Source: Aquamicrobium sp.
Lineage (GTDB): Bacteria; Pseudomonadota; Alphaproteobacteria; Rhizobiales; Rhizobiaceae
Direction of reading: 5' to 3'
Assembly (NCBI RefSeq): GCF_023954335.1
Contig: NZ_JAMLIE010000002.1
Span: forward strand, 186,001 to 250,000
Length of the DNA stretch: 64,000 bases
Position 1 is the first letter of the stretch, and each line of letters opens with the position of its first letter. The notes below the pieces were generated by a model that did no database searches, was not told the origin of the DNA, and saw nothing but the letters and a program-made list of their open reading frames with translations. Positions 61,617-64,000 of this stretch are shown here, piece by piece. The position numbers were made by a program, and so were the translations under genes.

Positions 61617-62011
61617 ACGCTCCCAAGAATGTCGGCATCGTGATCGTCTCTCATTCGTCGAAGGTGGCCGAGGGCGCGGCCGACATGGTGCGCCAGATGG
61701 TGGGCGACAGCGTGCCGCTGGCCTTCACCGGCGGCGACGCCGCCGGCGGGCTGGGCACCAGCGTCGAGAATATCCTCGGCGCGATCGACCGCGCCTGGAG
61801 CGAGGCGGGCGTCGCCATTCTGGTCGATCTCGGCGGGGCGGAGACCAACAGCGAGATGGCCGTCGAGATGCTGCCGGCCGAGCGCCAGGGCCGCGCGGTG
61901 ATCTGCAACGCGCCCATCGTCGAGGGCGCGGTGATCGCCGCGACCGAGGCGTCGGGCGGATCCTCGCTCGAGAAGGTTCAGGCCGTGGCCGAAGAGCTCG
62001 CGGCGCAGTAA
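61613..62011 (+). CDS. dhaM: PTS-dependent dihydroxyacetone kinase phosphotransferase subunit DhaM (EIIA domain)
   Basis: 132 residues, a single EIIA(Man)-like domain. The phosphorylated histidine is H14 in VGIVIVSHSSKVAEGAADM; GDAAGGLGTSVENI and LVDLGGAETNSEM complete the fold. In Escherichia coli DhaM also carries HPr and enzyme-I-like domains; here these are separate downstream genes. It accepts phosphate from HPr and passes it to DhaL-ADP. Confidence 0.92.
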   Translation: MNAPKNVGIVIVSHSSKVAEGAADMVRQMVGDSVPLAFTGGDAAGGLGTSVENILGAIDRAWSEAGVAILVDLGGAETNSEMAVEMLPAERQGRAVICNAPIVEGAVIAATEASGGSSLEKVQAVAEELAAQ

Positions 62012-62021
62012 GGGATTGTCG

Positions 62022-62336
62022 ATGTCGCAGGACCATATCGTCGCTTCCGCCATCCTGACCAACGAGGCCGGCATGCATGCCCGCCCGTCGGTCAAGCTGA
62101 CGCAGCTGGCCAAATCCTTTCCCGCCACCATCGAGGTCGCGACCGACGAGGCCGGGCCCTGGGTCGACGCCAAGAGCCCCGTCAAGCTGATGCGCTTCCG
62201 CGCGCCGCAGGGCACGCGGCTGTGGCTGCGCACCTCGGGCGAGGGCGCCCAGCGCGCGCTGGACGAGCTGCTGGCGCTGGTGGCCAGCAATTTCGACGAG
62301 GAAACCGCGGCGCCGGACGGCGGCGGACATGGCTGA
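62022..62336 (+). CDS. HPr family phosphocarrier protein
   Basis: 104 residues from the ATG at 62022 (AAGGGA upstream; a TTG 6 bases before is less likely). The active histidine is H19 in NEAGMHARPSVKLTQLAKSF, and the second segment DAKSPVKLMRFRAPQGTRLWLRTSG is HPr-like. It relays phosphate from the enzyme I encoded next to DhaM. Overlaps that gene by 8 bases. Confidence 0.9.
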   Translation: MSQDHIVASAILTNEAGMHARPSVKLTQLAKSFPATIEVATDEAGPWVDAKSPVKLMRFRAPQGTRLWLRTSGEGAQRALDELLALVASNFDEETAAPDGGGHG

Positions 62337-63936
62337 GAGGCTGTTCACCGGCATCGCGGCGTCCGCCGGGTTGGCCTCCGGGCAGGTGCTGCGCCCCGCG
62401 CGCGCCGCGGGGCGGGAAATGGCCGAGACGCGCGGCGGAAGCGGCGCCGAGGCGCTGTGGGCCGCCATCGTCGCGGCCGGCAACGAGCTGGCGGAACTTC
62501 TCGGCCGGCTCGACGGCGACGAGGCCGAGATCGTCGCGATGCAGATGGCGTTCCTTGAGGACGACGAGCTGGCGCGCCCGGCCTTCGAGGCGATCGCCGC
62601 CGGCCGGCCGGCGGCCGCGGCATGGGCCGCGGCGATGGATGCCGAGATCGCTGTCTACCAGGCATCGGACGACGAGTATTTTCGCGCGCGCGCGGTCGAC
62701 TTTCAGGACATGCGCGACCGGGTGCTGGCCGCCCTGACGGGCAGCGGCGGCGGGCCGCTTGTCGTGCCCGACGACACGATCCTCCTCGCCACCGAGCTGC
62801 GCCCTTCCGAATTCCTCGCCGCCAGCTGGGGCAAGGGGGCCGGCATCGCGCTGACGCATGGCAGCCCGACCAGCCACGTCGCCATGCTGGCGCGCGGCCG
62901 GGGCCTGCCGATGGTCGTGGCGCTCGACGCCGAGATGCTCGACCTGCAAGGCGCGGCGCTTCTCGACGGCGCGGCGGGCGTGCTCGTCTCGGAGCCGGAC
63001 GAGGCCCGTCTCGCCGCCGCCCGCGACCGGCTGGCGAACGAGGCCTCGGGGCGCGCGGAAGCCGCCGCCATGGCCGCGCGGCCGGCGGTCAGCCGCAACG
63101 GGGTGCGGGTGGCGGTGCAGGCGACGATCGCCGACCCTGCCGAGCTCGACCGGCTCGACCCCGCCCATTTCGACGGCATCGGCCTCGTGCGGACCGAGCT
63201 GTTCCTCGACAGCCCCGCGCGCCTGAGGGACGAGGAGGGCCAGCTCGCCGCCTATCGCCGCATCCTCGCCTGGGCCGGCGGCCGCCCGGTGACGGTGCGC
63301 ACCCTCGACGCCGGGGGCGACAAGCCGATCGCCGGCTACACCGTCGCGCACGAGGCCAATCCGTTCCTCGGGATGCGTGGCATACGCCTCTCCCTGCGCC
63401 ATCCCGACATATTCCGTGTCCAGCTGCGCGCGCTGGCCCGCGCCGCGGCCGACGGCCCGCTCAAGGTGATGCTGCCCATGGTGACGCTGCCCGGCGAGCT
63501 GGCCGAGGCGCGGGCCATGTTCGACAGCGAGATCGCGGCGCTCGCCGCCGCCGGCGCCGCGCACGGGCGTCCGGCGCTCGGCATCATGGTCGAGGTTCCG
63601 GCCGTCGCCATCACGCCCGAGCGGTTCGATGCGGATTTCTTCTCCATCGGCTCCAACGACCTCGTGCAATATACCTGCGCCGTCAGCCGCGAGGAGGCCG
63701 CCGCCGCCCGGCTCGGCTCGGCCGCCGACCCATCGGTGCTGGCGCTGATCGCGCGTGTCGCCGCGCATGGCCGCCTGTCGGGGCGCGAGGTCGGCCTGTG
63801 TGGCGATGCCGGCGGCGATCCGCTATTGGTTCCGGCTCTTCTAGCCGCGGGCCTGCGGTCTCTCTCCGTCCAGCCCGAGCTGGCGGGAGCGGTCAAGGCC
63901 GCGATCGCCGGCCTCGACCTCGCCACGGACACATGA
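62329..63936 (+). CDS. PTS enzyme I (phosphoenolpyruvate-protein phosphotransferase)
   Basis: 535 residues, slightly shorter than general EI (about 570). An N-terminal HPr-binding helical domain is followed by H183 in THGSPTSHVAMLARGRGLPMVV, the phosphorylated His. The C-terminal PEP-binding barrel shows GIGLVRTELFLDS, LDAGGDKPIAG, FSIGSNDLVQYTCAVSREEA and the catalytic Cys region GLCGDAGG. It uses PEP to start the phosphate chain EI, HPr, DhaM, DhaL. Dedicated to this operon by position. Confidence 0.92.
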   Translation: MAERLFTGIAASAGLASGQVLRPARAAGREMAETRGGSGAEALWAAIVAAGNELAELLGRLDGDEAEIVAMQMAFLEDDELARPAFEAIAAGRPAAAAWAAAMDAEIAVYQASDDEYFRARAVDFQDMRDRVLAALTGSGGGPLVVPDDTILLATELRPSEFLAASWGKGAGIALTHGSPTSHVAMLARGRGLPMVVALDAEMLDLQGAALLDGAAGVLVSEPDEARLAAARDRLANEASGRAEAAAMAARPAVSRNGVRVAVQATIADPAELDRLDPAHFDGIGLVRTELFLDSPARLRDEEGQLAAYRRILAWAGGRPVTVRTLDAGGDKPIAGYTVAHEANPFLGMRGIRLSLRHPDIFRVQLRALARAAADGPLKVMLPMVTLPGELAEARAMFDSEIAALAAAGAAHGRPALGIMVEVPAVAITPERFDADFFSIGSNDLVQYTCAVSREEAAAARLGSAADPSVLALIARVAAHGRLSGREVGLCGDAGGDPLLVPALLAAGLRSLSVQPELAGAVKAAIAGLDLATDT

Positions 63937-64000
63937 CCCGGACCATGAGCAGCGCGCGCATCCCCAAGCATGTCCGTCAGTACAAGGAGCTGCTGCGGCG
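63933..64000 (+). CDS. start of an unidentified gene (cut by window edge)
   Basis: The enzyme I stop overlaps an ATG (ATGA at 63933-63936). The frame continues open to the window end with TRTMSSARIPKHVRQYKELLRR visible; an internal ATG at 63945 is an alternative start. Basic and helical, which would suit the N-terminus of a regulator or a soluble enzyme. It does not resemble the beginning of DhaK as I know it. Too short to name. Confidence 0.5.
   Translation, partial: MTRTMSSARIPKHVRQYKELLR

Overview
The window is a high-GC alphaproteobacterial chromosome segment, most likely from the order Hyphomicrobiales (Rhizobiales). Four things point there: a GTTC-N7-GTTC LexA box in front of lexA; a tRNA-His with a G1:U72 pair, discriminator A73 and no encoded G-1; an ScfR-type regulator divergent from isocitrate lyase; and Rhizobiales-style palindromic intergenic repeats.

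Region 1 (1-15291) is a catabolic island for a CoA-activated organic acid. It holds an AMP-forming acyl-CoA ligase, two enoyl-CoA hydratases (one cut by the window edge), a CaiB-type CoA transferase, three acyl-CoA dehydrogenases, two short-chain dehydrogenases, a TetR regulator and a branched-chain-amino-acid-type ABC importer with a permease-ATPase fusion. Four intergenic promoters carry copies of one dyad (TCTAAC-N4-GTTAGA), so the island looks like a single local TetR regulon.

Region 2 (15480-33184) holds an MCP with a NIT-type sensor, a degenerate receiver protein, aceA and its probable ScfR regulator with TTGTAAAA boxes, an EamA exporter, a glutamine-synthetase-like (PuuA-type) enzyme with a PotFGHI polyamine importer, small conserved proteins, a LysR regulator, xseA, tRNA-His and a CsbD protein.

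Region 3 (33272-40500) is housekeeping: groESL with a CIRCE element, a GATase1 protein, rsmE, gshA and lexA. Both groEL and gshA are broken by one missing base, which may be a sequencing artefact.

Region 4 (40522-45667) is an accessory scar. It contains decayed LysR, permease and Lrp genes, a degenerate IS3-family element, and the truncated substrate-binding protein of an SsuABC-like operon. That operon ends in a signal-peptide-less protein resembling the sulfinate desulfinase DszB, with its Cys/His/Arg set apparently conserved.

Region 5 (45995-55042) holds ispA, mtgA, rpmF, a TetR/enoyl-CoA hydratase/AtuA-like set, an Xre-RES toxin-antitoxin pair, and a cysteine-desulfhydrase-like PLP enzyme divergent from an Lrp/AsnC regulator.

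Region 6 (55219-64000) is one long plus-strand operon. It encodes an unknown helical protein, a DUF3830-like protein, a second HAAT-type ABC importer (fused LivH-LivM) and a split dihydroxyacetone-kinase phosphotransferase chain (DhaL, DhaM EIIA, HPr, enzyme I), with no DhaK visible in the window. This combination and the DszB-like operon are the least conventional systems here.
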